From Isotricha intestinalis (taxonomy: Eukaryota; Ciliophora; Litostomatea; Vestibuliferida; Isotrichidae): a stretch of DNA of 56,815 bases. The notes under the pieces were generated by a model. That model did not search any database. It saw only the letters and a list, made by a program, of their open reading frames with translations, and was not told where the DNA came from. Location of the stretch: the NCBI GenBank assembly GCA_023807065.1, contig JAJJLU010003543.1, forward strand, positions 1 to 56,815, read 5' to 3'. The translations under genes and the position numbers were made by a program. Within the stretch, counting starts at the first letter, position 1. Each line of letters begins with the position of its first letter. Below are positions 7,837-17,402 of the stretch, in pieces.

Positions 7837-10164
7837 ATGTCAAAAATTGAAATTTGGTCTAAATATAATAAAGAAGATAAAATAGGGATTGGAAAATATG
7901 GAAATATTTATAAAGCAAAAAATATAGAAAATGGTTATTATTATGCAATAAAAGAAATTGAAAAAAAAAAATATAATGAAATAAATAATTCTATTTTCAA
8001 TGAAAAAGAAATTGTAAATATTTTAAAACAAAAAATAAATATAAATATAAAAGAAATATTCAATTCAAATGAGTATTTTTATATTGTAATGGATTTATGT
8101 ATATGTAATCTTGAAGATTATATTAAAAATAGAAAAGATAATTTATCAATAAATGAAATAAAAGAAGTTTTATTTCAAATTAATAAAAATATAAAAGAAA
8201 TACAAAAAAAAAATTATATCTATAAAAGTCTTAAACCAAAAAATATTTTATTAACACTTGATAAAATTGATAAATGCTCAATTCAATTATCAAATTTTGA
8301 TATAATTAAAATTAATAAACAAATATCTTTGAATATGATTTATAAAGAAATTTCTTTATCAATTGCTCCTGAAATTTTAGATGAGAATATAATTACGAAT
8401 AAAAGTATAATTTGGAATTTAGGAATTTTAATTTATTATATTTTATTTAAAGAATATCCTTATCATGGTAAAGATAAAAATGAATTAATAAATAATATTA
8501 AAACTCAAAAAATAAAAAATGCTGAAAATATTGAATTAAATGATTTACTTTGTAAAATGTTAAAAATAAATATAAATGAAAGGATTTCTTTGAATGATTA
8601 TTTAAATCATTCGTTTTTTCAAAATAATGATAATTCAAAAGGTCAATTTAATTTTTTATGTGATTTTCATTCTAATAATCAAGTAGATTTTTATTGTAAA
8701 AATTGTAAGAAAAATATTTGTGAGAAGTGTTTAAATCAACATTTAATTAATAATCATCAAATTATTCATTTTTCTGAAATTGGATTATGTAATGAAGAAA
8801 AAAATAAATTTAAAAACATCATGAAAAAAATAGAAAAAAATATGGTTTTATTTAATAAAATGAAAAATGATATTCAATTATTAATTGATAAAATGAAATT
8901 GATAAAAGAAAATAATACAATATTTAAAAATGATCAAAAAAATAATTTTAAAAAATATTATATTGATTTTTTATCTTCAATGAAAGAAAAAATAAAAATA
9001 GAAAAAAACTTAATTATAATAGATTTAACATCTAAAAAAAAAGAGAATTTAAATATTTTTATAAATAATATTAATAAACAAAAAGAAAATAATGATAATA
9101 ATAATAAAATAAATGATAATATTTTTAATAACATTCATAATGAAAGAGATAATAATATTAATAATAATGAAACTAATGAAAATATTAAAAATAAAGATGT
9201 AATAAATGAAATATCATTAAAAAATAAAGAAAATATAGATAGAATAATATTACCAAATCCATTACCTGAAATTGATTTAACAAATATAAATTATAAAACT
9301 TCAGATTTTACAAATAATGAATTAAATGATCCTAATTTTTTATATTCAATTAATTCATTTTTTTTAATTAAATATGAACTCCAATGTATTGATGATAAAA
9401 TATTAAATTTAAATGGAAACATTCCACAAGATATAAAAGATAAAAGAAATAATCTTATTTGTCGTCAAGTAATATTAAAAAATTATATTAATGAAGAAGA
9501 AAATAATACTAAGAAAGATTATTGTAAAAATATTCTTAAAATTTTAGAAAAATATAAAAAATTATTAAAGTATTTCATTGATAAAAAAGAAAGTAAAAAA
9601 TCTCAGATTTTAAAAGAAGAAATTTATATTTTAAATTTAGAATTAAATCAATTGGATAAAAATTTAATAGAGTCCTTAAAGAAAACAATAAAAGAAGAAG
9701 AAGAAGAAGAAAAAGAAATAAAAGAAGAAGAAGAAAATGCAGATTTAATTTTTAACATTCCTAAAGTTTTACCTGAAATAGATTTAAGAAAAATAAATTA
9801 TAAATTATCAGATTTTAGTGAAGAAGAAATGTTAGATCCTCATTGTTTATCTTTAATTATTACTTTAAATTCAATTTTATATGAAATTCAATTTATTGAT
9901 GACAATTTAAAAAAAATTGAAGGAAGAACTCCTAAAGAAATTAGACAAAAAAAAAATAGATTATGTGTTCAAAGTGAAATTTTAAAAAATAAAATTGAAG
10001 AAGGAAAAATTTCTGTTAAACAATATAAACAAATTTGTAAAAATATTCTTGAAAAACATTTAAAGTTATTAAAGTATTATATTAATAAAAAAGAAAAAGA
10101 TAAAAGTGAAGTCATCCAAAAAAGAATTTATTTAATTAAAAATGAAATTGACCAACTTGAATAA
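7837..10164 (+). CDS. Pseudokinase / B-box / tandem C-terminal domain protein
   Basis: This is a 775-residue cytoplasmic protein. Residues 1-262 have a protein kinase fold with a Gly-rich loop (GIGKYGNIY, 17-25), the ATP-site Lys39 (AIK) and an APE motif (177-179). The catalytic loop reads Y-K-S-L-K-P-K-N (129-136) in place of HRDLKPxN, and DFG is replaced by N-F-D (153-155). The catalytic and metal-binding Asp residues are therefore lost, and it should be a pseudokinase. A B-box zinc finger follows (about 275-312; C-x2-H, C-x2-C, C-x2-C, H, H), then a coiled coil and an Asn-rich linker. The C-terminal half is a tandem repeat of about 145 residues, each unit opening with LPEIDLxxINYKxSDF and closing with a helical K-rich segment. 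I do not know this repeated unit; it weakly recalls the helical region of CC2D1-type proteins. It is probably a scaffold. Confidence 0.8.
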   Translation: MSKIEIWSKYNKEDKIGIGKYGNIYKAKNIENGYYYAIKEIEKKKYNEINNSIFNEKEIVNILKQKININIKEIFNSNEYFYIVMDLCICNLEDYIKNRKDNLSINEIKEVLFQINKNIKEIQKKNYIYKSLKPKNILLTLDKIDKCSIQLSNFDIIKINKQISLNMIYKEISLSIAPEILDENIITNKSIIWNLGILIYYILFKEYPYHGKDKNELINNIKTQKIKNAENIELNDLLCKMLKININERISLNDYLNHSFFQNNDNSKGQFNFLCDFHSNNQVDFYCKNCKKNICEKCLNQHLINNHQIIHFSEIGLCNEEKNKFKNIMKKIEKNMVLFNKMKNDIQLLIDKMKLIKENNTIFKNDQKNNFKKYYIDFLSSMKEKIKIEKNLIIIDLTSKKKENLNIFINNINKQKENNDNNNKINDNIFNNIHNERDNNINNNETNENIKNKDVINEISLKNKENIDRIILPNPLPEIDLTNINYKTSDFTNNELNDPNFLYSINSFFLIKYELQCIDDKILNLNGNIPQDIKDKRNNLICRQVILKNYINEEENNTKKDYCKNILKILEKYKKLLKYFIDKKESKKSQILKEEIYILNLELNQLDKNLIESLKKTIKEEEEEEKEIKEEEENADLIFNIPKVLPEIDLRKINYKLSDFSEEEMLDPHCLSLIITLNSILYEIQFIDDNLKKIEGRTPKEIRQKKNRLCVQSEILKNKIEEGKISVKQYKQICKNILEKHLKLLKYYINKKEKDKSEVIQKRIYLIKNEIDQLE

Positions 10165-10402
10165 TTTTTCTAATATTTTATTTTTTTCGAATTTATTATG
10201 AATTTATTAGTGTATAGATATGAAAATTAAAAAAAATTTGGGAAAAATGAAAAAACAAAATTAATAATTTATATTTAAGATTATTTATTAAATTACTTGA
10301 ATATATATATATAAAACATTAAAAAATCAATTTTTAAAAAAGCAAATTTTCAATTATAATTTAAAAATTTATTTGAATAATTTTTAAATTAATTATATAT
10401 AA

Positions 10403-12778
10403 ATGATGATAAATTTAAAATCCGTAAGAGAACAAAAAAGAAAATTATATAAAGAAACTTTTATTTCTCAAAGATTAAAAATAAAATATCATAATTCAAG
10501 AAATAAAACACCTCTTAAATATCAATCATCAAATAAAACTTTACAAATGACAATTTCAAGAGAAAAAGAAACATTAACTATTCAAGAAAAAAATAAAATA
10601 AATAATACAGTGTTAGAAGCAGAAAAGAAAATGATATTAAATTTAAAGAAATATAATATTACTCCAGAAATGTATAATAAGAAAATAATAAATGATATTA
10701 TTTATGATGAAAATAAACATATTGTAAGTCAATTTAAAAATTATCTTTTATGGGATGAAAATAGTGAATTTTTAAAAAGATTTTATTTATTACATGAATC
10801 TTTAAATAGACTTCCAAAAATAAATTATTATTATGAAAAATATACTTTATTTTCTCCTGTTTATTTTTCTTTGGATGATTTAGTTAAAATTATGAATAAA
10901 AATGTTAAAAAGAAAAAAAAATATTTTGAAAAAATTGAAGAATTAGAAGATTTTAATAATGATAAAAAAGAAGATTTAAAATTAAAAGAATTTACTAATT
11001 TAATTAATCCTAAAGATATATCTGAGACGATAACAATTGAACCTTCTTGTATTCAAATTGATAATAAATATGAAATTCATTCTATTAGTATTCAAAATAA
11101 TTTCACAGATGAAAATAGTAATAATAATAATTATAATTTAAAAGATTTTGATAAAATTGTAAATTTTATTGTAAATGATGGAGAAAGTTTAATTAATAAT
11201 AAGAATAATAAAATTATTAATGATAATATAGATAATGAAAAGCAAAAAAGTATTAATTCTAATAATTATTATGAAAGTGATTTTGATATTAATAATTCTT
11301 TATGTAATATTGATATTGAAGATAAAGAACCAATTAAAAATGAAGATAATGCTTTAAAGAAAAAAGAAGGAAAAGAAAAAACAACAATTCCTAAAATAGG
11401 TAAAATTTTGGAAGTTAAAAAATTAAATTTTCAAAATTTAAATAAAATGAATTATTTAAATAATTCTCATTCGATTAAAAAAAAGAAAATGAAACAACTG
11501 AAAATTTTTAAAATGATTTTTAATGATAACATTAAAAAAATAACAAAAAAAAAATCTTTAATATCAATAAATGTAAATAATCAAAGAAGTAAAAAAATAT
11601 TAAAGAATAGTTCAAATAATATTTCAATGAAAAAAATTATTAAAAAAAAATCAAATGATAAAATCCCAATTACTGAAAGAGTTTCAAGTTTAAAAAAATT
11701 AAATTTAAAAACAAAGAAATTTAAATTTGATAAGTCTTTTGAAAATATGATAAAAATAATTCAATATTCTAAAACAAGTAGTAGAAGAGAAAAAAATAAT
11801 TCAAAAAATAAAAAAAAGAAAAATAAAGAAATTAATACAATTTCTAAAAGTAAAAGTAAAAGTTTAAGTAAAAATAAAAGTAAGAATTTAAAACAAAATA
11901 AATTTTTAAATACTATAAATAAGAAAAATAATTCAAATAAAATGAGTAATAAAAATTTTTTTGTAAATAAATTAATAATGACTTCTCCAAATTTTACTCC
12001 TTTAATTACAACACCGAGTTCTTTTTCAACAAATAATAATATAACAAATTCAATATATAATATTAATTTAAATTTAAATTTAGGTAATTCAAATAATAAC
12101 ACTATAAATAATAATAATCACAATACAATAAGTAATTATAATACAATTAACAAATCAAATTTAAATAAAAAATTTTCGAATAATTCTTTAAATTTAAATA
12201 AAGGAAAATCAGTTTTTACATATTCAAATAGAATAACAAGTAAACAAAAATATAAAAATATAAGAAATATTATTCCAATAAATAACCAAACAATTCCTTT
12301 TTCTAATTTATTTAAATTTAAAAAAAATTTCAATAAAAATTCAAAAAGACTTACTATAAATAATAAAAAAGATAATAAAATTTCTTATGATATAAATACA
12401 GGAATTAAAAATTTTAATATTAGTATTCATAAATCAGGAAGTAATACAATAGTAACTGATAATGTAAATTCAAATTCAAGTGTTAATATTCATGTGAATT
12501 ATATTGAAAAAAATTCAAGAAATGAAAATTTAAGTTTTAAAAATAAGAAAATTAAAAAAAAACTAATCATTCCTTTTGATATTAAATATTCTAAATCTAC
12601 TTCTAAATTAAAAACTCTTGAAAAGAAAAATATAAATTATATTAAATCTATTAATAAAGATAATGGAATAAAAAGAAATTGTTTTCTTAAAGATAAAAAA
12701 TATGCTTTTACTTCAAGAAATGAAAGAGATATTCCTTTTGAGTTGATTAATGAAATTTTAAAAAAAAATTATAAATGA
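10403..12778 (+). CDS. Lys/Asn-rich low-complexity protein with a conserved-looking N-terminus
   Basis: This 791-residue protein is of unknown function. The only part that looks constrained is residues about 85-200, with an ordered helical pattern: an FKNYLLWDENSEFLKRFY segment, then LPKINYYYEKYTLFSPVYFS and a K-rich end (IMNKNVKKKKKYFEKIEE). From memory, similar segments occur in large low-complexity proteins of ciliates, but I could not check this. The remainder is Asn-, Ser- and Lys-rich, including an SKSKSKSLSKNKSKN stretch around residue 487 and poly-Asn runs, and is probably disordered. The high basic charge could suit a microtubule- or nucleic-acid-associated protein. It is the one gene in the window that clearly ends in TGA. 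Confidence 0.65.
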   Translation: MMINLKSVREQKRKLYKETFISQRLKIKYHNSRNKTPLKYQSSNKTLQMTISREKETLTIQEKNKINNTVLEAEKKMILNLKKYNITPEMYNKKIINDIIYDENKHIVSQFKNYLLWDENSEFLKRFYLLHESLNRLPKINYYYEKYTLFSPVYFSLDDLVKIMNKNVKKKKKYFEKIEELEDFNNDKKEDLKLKEFTNLINPKDISETITIEPSCIQIDNKYEIHSISIQNNFTDENSNNNNYNLKDFDKIVNFIVNDGESLINNKNNKIINDNIDNEKQKSINSNNYYESDFDINNSLCNIDIEDKEPIKNEDNALKKKEGKEKTTIPKIGKILEVKKLNFQNLNKMNYLNNSHSIKKKKMKQLKIFKMIFNDNIKKITKKKSLISINVNNQRSKKILKNSSNNISMKKIIKKKSNDKIPITERVSSLKKLNLKTKKFKFDKSFENMIKIIQYSKTSSRREKNNSKNKKKKNKEINTISKSKSKSLSKNKSKNLKQNKFLNTINKKNNSNKMSNKNFFVNKLIMTSPNFTPLITTPSSFSTNNNITNSIYNINLNLNLGNSNNNTINNNNHNTISNYNTINKSNLNKKFSNNSLNLNKGKSVFTYSNRITSKQKYKNIRNIIPINNQTIPFSNLFKFKKNFNKNSKRLTINNKKDNKISYDINTGIKNFNISIHKSGSNTIVTDNVNSNSSVNIHVNYIEKNSRNENLSFKNKKIKKKLIIPFDIKYSKSTSKLKTLEKKNINYIKSINKDNGIKRNCFLKDKKYAFTSRNERDIPFELINEILKKNYK

Positions 12779-13635
12779 AAATTATACTTTCCCTTAACAA
12801 AATTTTGTGTTGTAAATGATATAAAATTATACATAATTTTTTGAAAATATCAAATAAAGAAATAAAAATATTTGGTAAAAGTTTTGTATAATTGTATAAA
12901 TAATATTAATTAAAAATTTAGATAAGTTAAATTTATAAATTTTATTTCATTTAATATATTATTATCCTTTCTTTTTCATCTTAAATTTAATGTTTATTAA
13001 ATCTCTAAAAATAATTTCTTTAAATAATTTTTACTTTCATATATATTTTTCAACAAATAACAAATTTTGAATTTTGAAAGTATTTATTAAAATTATTTTT
13101 CCTATATAAAAAATTTGAATATAATTGAAAAATATTATTCATTTAAATAATTTTTAAAATCTTATTTTTTTATATAAAATGAGAAAATATATTTTTTAAA
13201 AATAGAATTTACAATTATAAAAAATTGTAAATTTATAAATATGAAGGCAATAAAATTTAATGAATTTAAAGTAATAATAAAGATAAATAAACAAGAATAA
13301 ATTCAAAGAAATAAGTTATATTTTTTCAAAATCAAAATGATAAAAATCTAAAACAACCTTTCTTTAAAATTATATTCAATTAAAATGGAATAGAAAATGA
13401 TTTAATAAAAATAAAAGATGAATATTAATCAAAAATTTAATTAGGTACTTTTTTAAATTCTTTTTCATATGGATTAAAAAAAACAAATTAAGAAAAAAAA
13501 AATAATTAATAAATTGATACACGTTATTGTAAATGATGATGAAAAATAAAAGTTTTAAAAGGTAATATTTATGTATTTAACTTTATTGAAGTGATAAATA
13601 TTATAATAAATATATTTGAAATCATTTAAAAGATT
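12779..13635. other. Intergenic, no gene seen
   Basis: AT-rich sequence between the Lys/Asn-rich gene and duplication copy B. A frame from ATG 13242 would stay free of TGA for about 90 codons but contains many TAA and TAG stops; this is expected from base composition. Confidence 0.5.
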
Positions 13636-13695
13636 AAAGAAGACCTAGAAATAGAACAAATAATAAAGAAATATATAAATGTTCAAAAAGATTTA
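13636..13695 (+). pseudogene. Fragment of a 5799-like gene in duplication copy B
   Basis: About 60 bp match 5866-5925, including tgttcaaaaagatttatag, which covers the first cysteine region of the 5799 gene. The match then breaks off at a deletion that removed the rest of the coding region. There is no start codon or signal peptide. Confidence 0.7.
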
Positions 13696-14247
13696 TAGAA
13701 TGATTATTTTTTTAAGAAATCATTGTAAATTAAAAATTTTTTTTTGTTTTTTCGATAAAATAATCCTTTTAAATTCATTTTATTATTTATGATTGAATGA
13801 AGTTTATTTGGATATAAATTAAAATACAATTAAAAAAATGTTTTTTTAATGTTTTTTTTTCGAAAGCAAGAAAGAATATCTTTAGATAATAAATAAAAAA
13901 TATAATGAATTAATAAAAAGTTGAAATAATTATTCCTTTTATTTTAAAAATTATTTCTTTTAACTTTTTTGAAAAAAATCAAATGATATTAAAAGAATTA
14001 TGTACGATGACTATAATAAATCTTTTAATTTAAAATTATATAGTAATAAGAATTTGATAAATTAAAAGAAATTTATTTACATTTAATTAAGTAATTAAAT
14101 ATAAAAGATGAAAATAATTTGAAAAAAGAATTTTTTATCAAAATTCTTTTTTTATTAATTTAATATTTCTTAAATAAATGTAGTTAAATGATTTTGATTA
14201 ATTAAGATTATTATTTTTTATAAAAAAAAAATTTATAAATAATAAAT

Positions 14248-14493
14248 ATGAAATACTTCTTTCTTTTATTTTTCTTTCTTTCTTTGATATTTTTTTCATC
14301 TGAAAAAAACGTACTCAATGAAGTATCAACTAGAAAAGATATTAATCAATGTGGGAGAACATATCAAATGTGTATAAAATTTTGTGGATTTGGTTGTACA
14401 CAAGAAAAAGATTTTACTAAAGAATGTAGAGATAAATGTAAAGTAAAATATGATGAATGTATTCTCCGCCTTAAAAAAAATCAAAATAAATAA
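14248..14493 (+). CDS. Small secreted cysteine protein, copy B
   Basis: This 81-residue duplicate of the 6787 gene product has an almost identical signal peptide (one change, Met to Ile). All six family cysteines keep the CX6CX3C ... CX3CX6C spacing, and a seventh cysteine appears in the inter-helix loop (GFGCTQ). Of the 57 mature codons that align well, about 19 carry replacements and only about 4 carry purely silent changes. The C-terminus (LKKNQNK) differs in frame from copy A because an A7 run in A is A8 in B. The flanking DNA is much less diverged. An unpaired seventh cysteine could allow dimerisation or rearranged pairing. Function is unknown. Confidence 0.8.
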   Translation: MKYFFLLFFFLSLIFFSSEKNVLNEVSTRKDINQCGRTYQMCIKFCGFGCTQEKDFTKECRDKCKVKYDECILRLKKNQNK

Positions 14494-14937
14494 TTTTATT
14501 ATCTAAAACTTTTGAATTTAATTTTTTATATTAGTTTTTATTTTTTCCTTTAAATTTTTTATTTATATATAAATATAATAATTAGATATTTATTTTACTT
14601 AATTTCCAAATATAAAAATGCAATTTATATATTATACATTTGTTTTTCTAATTTAATATTCATTTATAATGTAATAAATGAAGAGAAGAAAAAATAAATA
14701 GTAATTAATTTATATATTATATTAAATAAATTTTTTTAAATGATGTCACAAATAAAAAATATTTAATATTATAATTAAAAAATAAAATAATTAATTAGAA
14801 ATTAGATTCTTTATTTTTTCACTTTTTTTAGTTTCTATTTGAAAAAAATCCTAAAAAAGGAAATGAGAAAAAAAAAGAAATTTCTGAATAAAATATTGAA
14901 AGAAGAGAAAAATTAATTTATATTATTTGTTTCCTGA

Positions 14938-15640
14938 TATTTTTTTAAAGAATATTTTGATAGTATTCCTGATGAAATACATGAAGAAGAAAAGAATAAA
15001 AGAATTTAAATAAAACTGATGATGTCTCAAATACTCAAATTACTCAAAAAGATATTATTAGTGATGATAGAATTAAAATTCATATTAATAAAGATTTTAC
15101 TTTAAGAAATAAAGATGATAATATTAATGAAAAAGATAATGAAAGTAGAGACAGTGAATCAATTGGAACAATTGATTTAGATGATGATAAAGATTTAAAA
15201 GAACAGTGAGAAAATATAATAATGAAAATATTAACAAAAATAATATATTAACAAATCAAATAGATATAAATTCCAAATTAATAAATCCAAAAATAGTATC
15301 AGATGACTGTCTTTTATTAAATGAAATCTCATATAATTTCCATCAATTATATAATAAAGTTATAATAAATTATACTACATGAATCCATTAGGATGGGTTT
15401 TCTTTATTTTGACACCTAAAAATAAAAAATCAAATATCATTTATTTATTATATAAATATATTTGAAATTATTAAATAGATTAAAAAAATTACAACAGTTT
15501 ATATTTGATTCTGAGATAAAGAAAATAATGTAATTAAAATAAAAGAGGAAAAAATATTATGTTTTTAAGATAGAAAAAAATTATTAGCCCAAGGTCAATG
15601 AAAAAAGAAGATATGTTAATAAAAATACAATATATTTTTT
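14938..15640 (+). pseudogene. Decayed protein-coding gene, several frameshifts
   Basis: Successive coding-like stretches occur in different plus-strand frames. 14938-15007 includes YFDSIPDEIHEEEKNKRI. 15000-15209 is a 69-codon acidic run with SESIGTIDLDDDKDL, ended by TGA. From about 15210 to 15381 comes an Asn/Ile-rich run with SDDCLLLNEISYNFHQLY. From about 15376 to 15468 comes NPLGWVFFILTPKNKK. Shorter pieces continue to about 15640. None has a good start, and adjacent pieces need frame changes to join. Short introns could restore one of the junctions (a GT...AG of about 33 bp at 15358-15390) but not all. No family was recognised. Codon-like composition is only moderate evidence in such AT-rich DNA. 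Confidence 0.4.
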
Positions 15641-15779
15641 ATATATATCATACTTTAATTTTTAATTTTTTTATTTTTTATTTTATTTTATATTTTTTAT
15701 TAACTTTTTTTTTTAATTAAAAATAATAAAAATTAGTAATTTCAAGTATATATATCACCATAAAATATTTTTATTAAAA

Positions 15780-16657
15780 ATGAATTTACAAGATAATAAC
15801 ATAAATTTATCAAGTAAAAAAAATATATTCCAAGTTAAAAACTTTGGAAACAAAGAAACAAAAAACATAAAAGTTTCATCAGAAGTTTTCAGAAAAGAAT
15901 TATTTCATAATATAAATGAACAAAACTTTTTAAAAAGAAACAAATTCGAATTCGAATTTTATGCTTCTTTAGATTCCTTTTTAAAAAATGTTAATAAATT
16001 AAAATCATCAATGAAAAATTTAAAAATGAAAAATCCAAAAAATGAAATAAATAAGTTTAAAAGAAGTTTATTTACAGATTATTCAAATAATTCCAATTTT
16101 ATTTTAGAAAAAAAAGAAACCCCTATTTTTTATGAAAAAGATGATTCTTCAACTTCTTCTCAAACAAAAAATTCAATATTAGGATTTAAAACAAATAGAA
16201 ATGAAAAAAGTGAAAATAAAGATAAAAAAGAAAATATAATTCAAAAAAAATTAATTGAAGAAAATAAACCAATTGTAAGTTTTAATAATGGAATAATTAG
16301 AATTAAAAATGATGAAATTGATGATTCAATTCAAAATAAAAATAATTTAGAAATTAATCAAAATAATAGAAATGTAAAATATTATTTTTTTATTTTTTTT
16401 AGAATTTACATTTAATAAAAAAATTATTGATTGATTGTAATTATGAAATAAACAAACAAAGTAGTAAAACTCATAAAAAATATATATTTATTATTTCAGA
16501 TATTTATTTTAAAATCACTATAAATAAAGAGAATTATAAAATTGTTGAAATTTATGAAAAAAAAGGAGAAAATGAAAAAGCATTTGATAAAGATTTATTA
16601 ATACACAAGGAATTAATTCATATAAAAAATTATTTAGAAAAAAAGAAAAAAACTTAA
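15780..16657 (+). CDS. Two-exon gene, unidentified hydrophilic protein
   Basis: Exon 1 (15780-16373) and exon 2 (16403-16657) join across a 29-nt intron to give 282 residues. Without splicing, the first frame would end in an unlikely Phe/Ile-rich tail read from the intron's T-rich tract. With splicing, the frame continues through NLHLIKKLLIDCNYEINKQ to TAA. The N-terminal two thirds are polar, Lys/Asn/Ser-rich and probably disordered. The C-terminal 80 residues look folded, with alternating strands and helices (KKYIFIISDIYFKITINK, then KIVEIYEKKGENEKAFDKD). No family was recognised. Just after the stop the same frame runs about 23 more coding-like codons (from NLWYKKGNLISYIYLS), so the C-terminus may once have been longer. 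Confidence 0.7.
16374..16402 (+). other. 29-nt GT-AG spliceosomal intron
   Basis: The intron begins gtaaaat, contains a long T-rich tract and ends ttttttttag. It sits in phase 0 between AAT and AAT codons. Removing it joins two open frames that otherwise overlap poorly. Its length is in the range known for the miniature introns of ciliates. Confidence 0.8.
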
Positions 16658-17402
16658 TGAAATTTATGGTATAAAAAAGGTAATTTAATCAGCTATATTT
16701 ATTTATCTAATAAAGATTTGAATGTATATATTATCTAAGTTTTAAAGAAGTTTTTTAAAATATATTCTATTTTTAAGATATATGAATTAAAAACAATTAA
16801 AAAATTTTGTAATTATAAACCAATTGCAGTATTTAATTTAATATAAAAAAAAATATAATAAAACAATTAAATCATAATATTATTTGAAAATAATAAAGAA
16901 GTAAATTTTCTATAAGGTTTATTTAATAAAGATAGATTTAAATTACTTATATTCCATTTCAGAGTTTTTTTTATAAAATATTTCATTTCTTAAAATCTTA
17001 TTTTTCTTTTTTTATAAAATTTTTTTATTCTCAAAATAAAAAGATAATTTAAATGATATTATTTCTTTATTTACTCCAGATAAATTTGATACAGTTTAAA
17101 AATATTATTTTCAAAGATGTTATTTTTTTTATGTTTATAAATTTAAATAATATTTTTTTGTCTCCTTAATAATACTTTCAAATTTTCATTTATTTTTTTC
17201 AGAAATTTATTATTTTAAAATAGCTTTTGACTATTTTTAGATAATTTAATCATTATATGTTTTGTTCATTTATTTTTTTAATTCATTCTTTTTTCCTAAA
17301 GTCCATTTATTAATTTAGTTGATAAATATAATAAATAATATAAATAATTTTTAGAGAAAAAATTTAAATAAAAATTCTTTAGGTTTTGTTTTTTAGATAA
17401 AT
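16658..17402. other. Intergenic, T-rich, no gene seen
   Basis: 745 bp between the two-exon gene and the coiled-coil gene. It contains short coding-like fragments such as NDIISLFTPDKFDTV near 17049-17093, each closed by TAA. I cannot separate these from chance in such sequence. Confidence 0.4.

Larger units (their letters stand above)
13636..14868. repeat. Segmental duplication, copy B
   Basis: Direct copy of about 5866-7405 at a distance of about 7.8 kb. It is shorter than copy A because of at least two deletions: most of the 5799-like gene and about 110 bp of the spacer. The 14248 gene and its 3' flank to about 14868 (ending near cctaaaaaaggaaatgag) are retained. Confidence 0.85.

Noticed and set aside
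13242..13512. ATG-initiated frame closed by TGA with many TAA/TAG codons, suggesting Gln reassignment
   Set aside because: Lys/Ile/Asn composition only, no recognisable motif, and neighbouring genes terminate at TAA.
14864..14917. Short ATG frame just before the 14938 relic as its possible start
   Set aside because: Only 17 codons, Lys-rich, lies at the duplication end and does not join the next frame by any convincing splice.
16722..17402. A frame free of TGA, interrupted only by TAA/TAG, that runs in phase into the 17403 gene
   Set aside because: With so little G, about two TGA codons would be expected in 227 codons, so none is not remarkable. The T-rich sequence gives mostly Phe/Tyr/Ile and the opposite strand looks equally coding-like.
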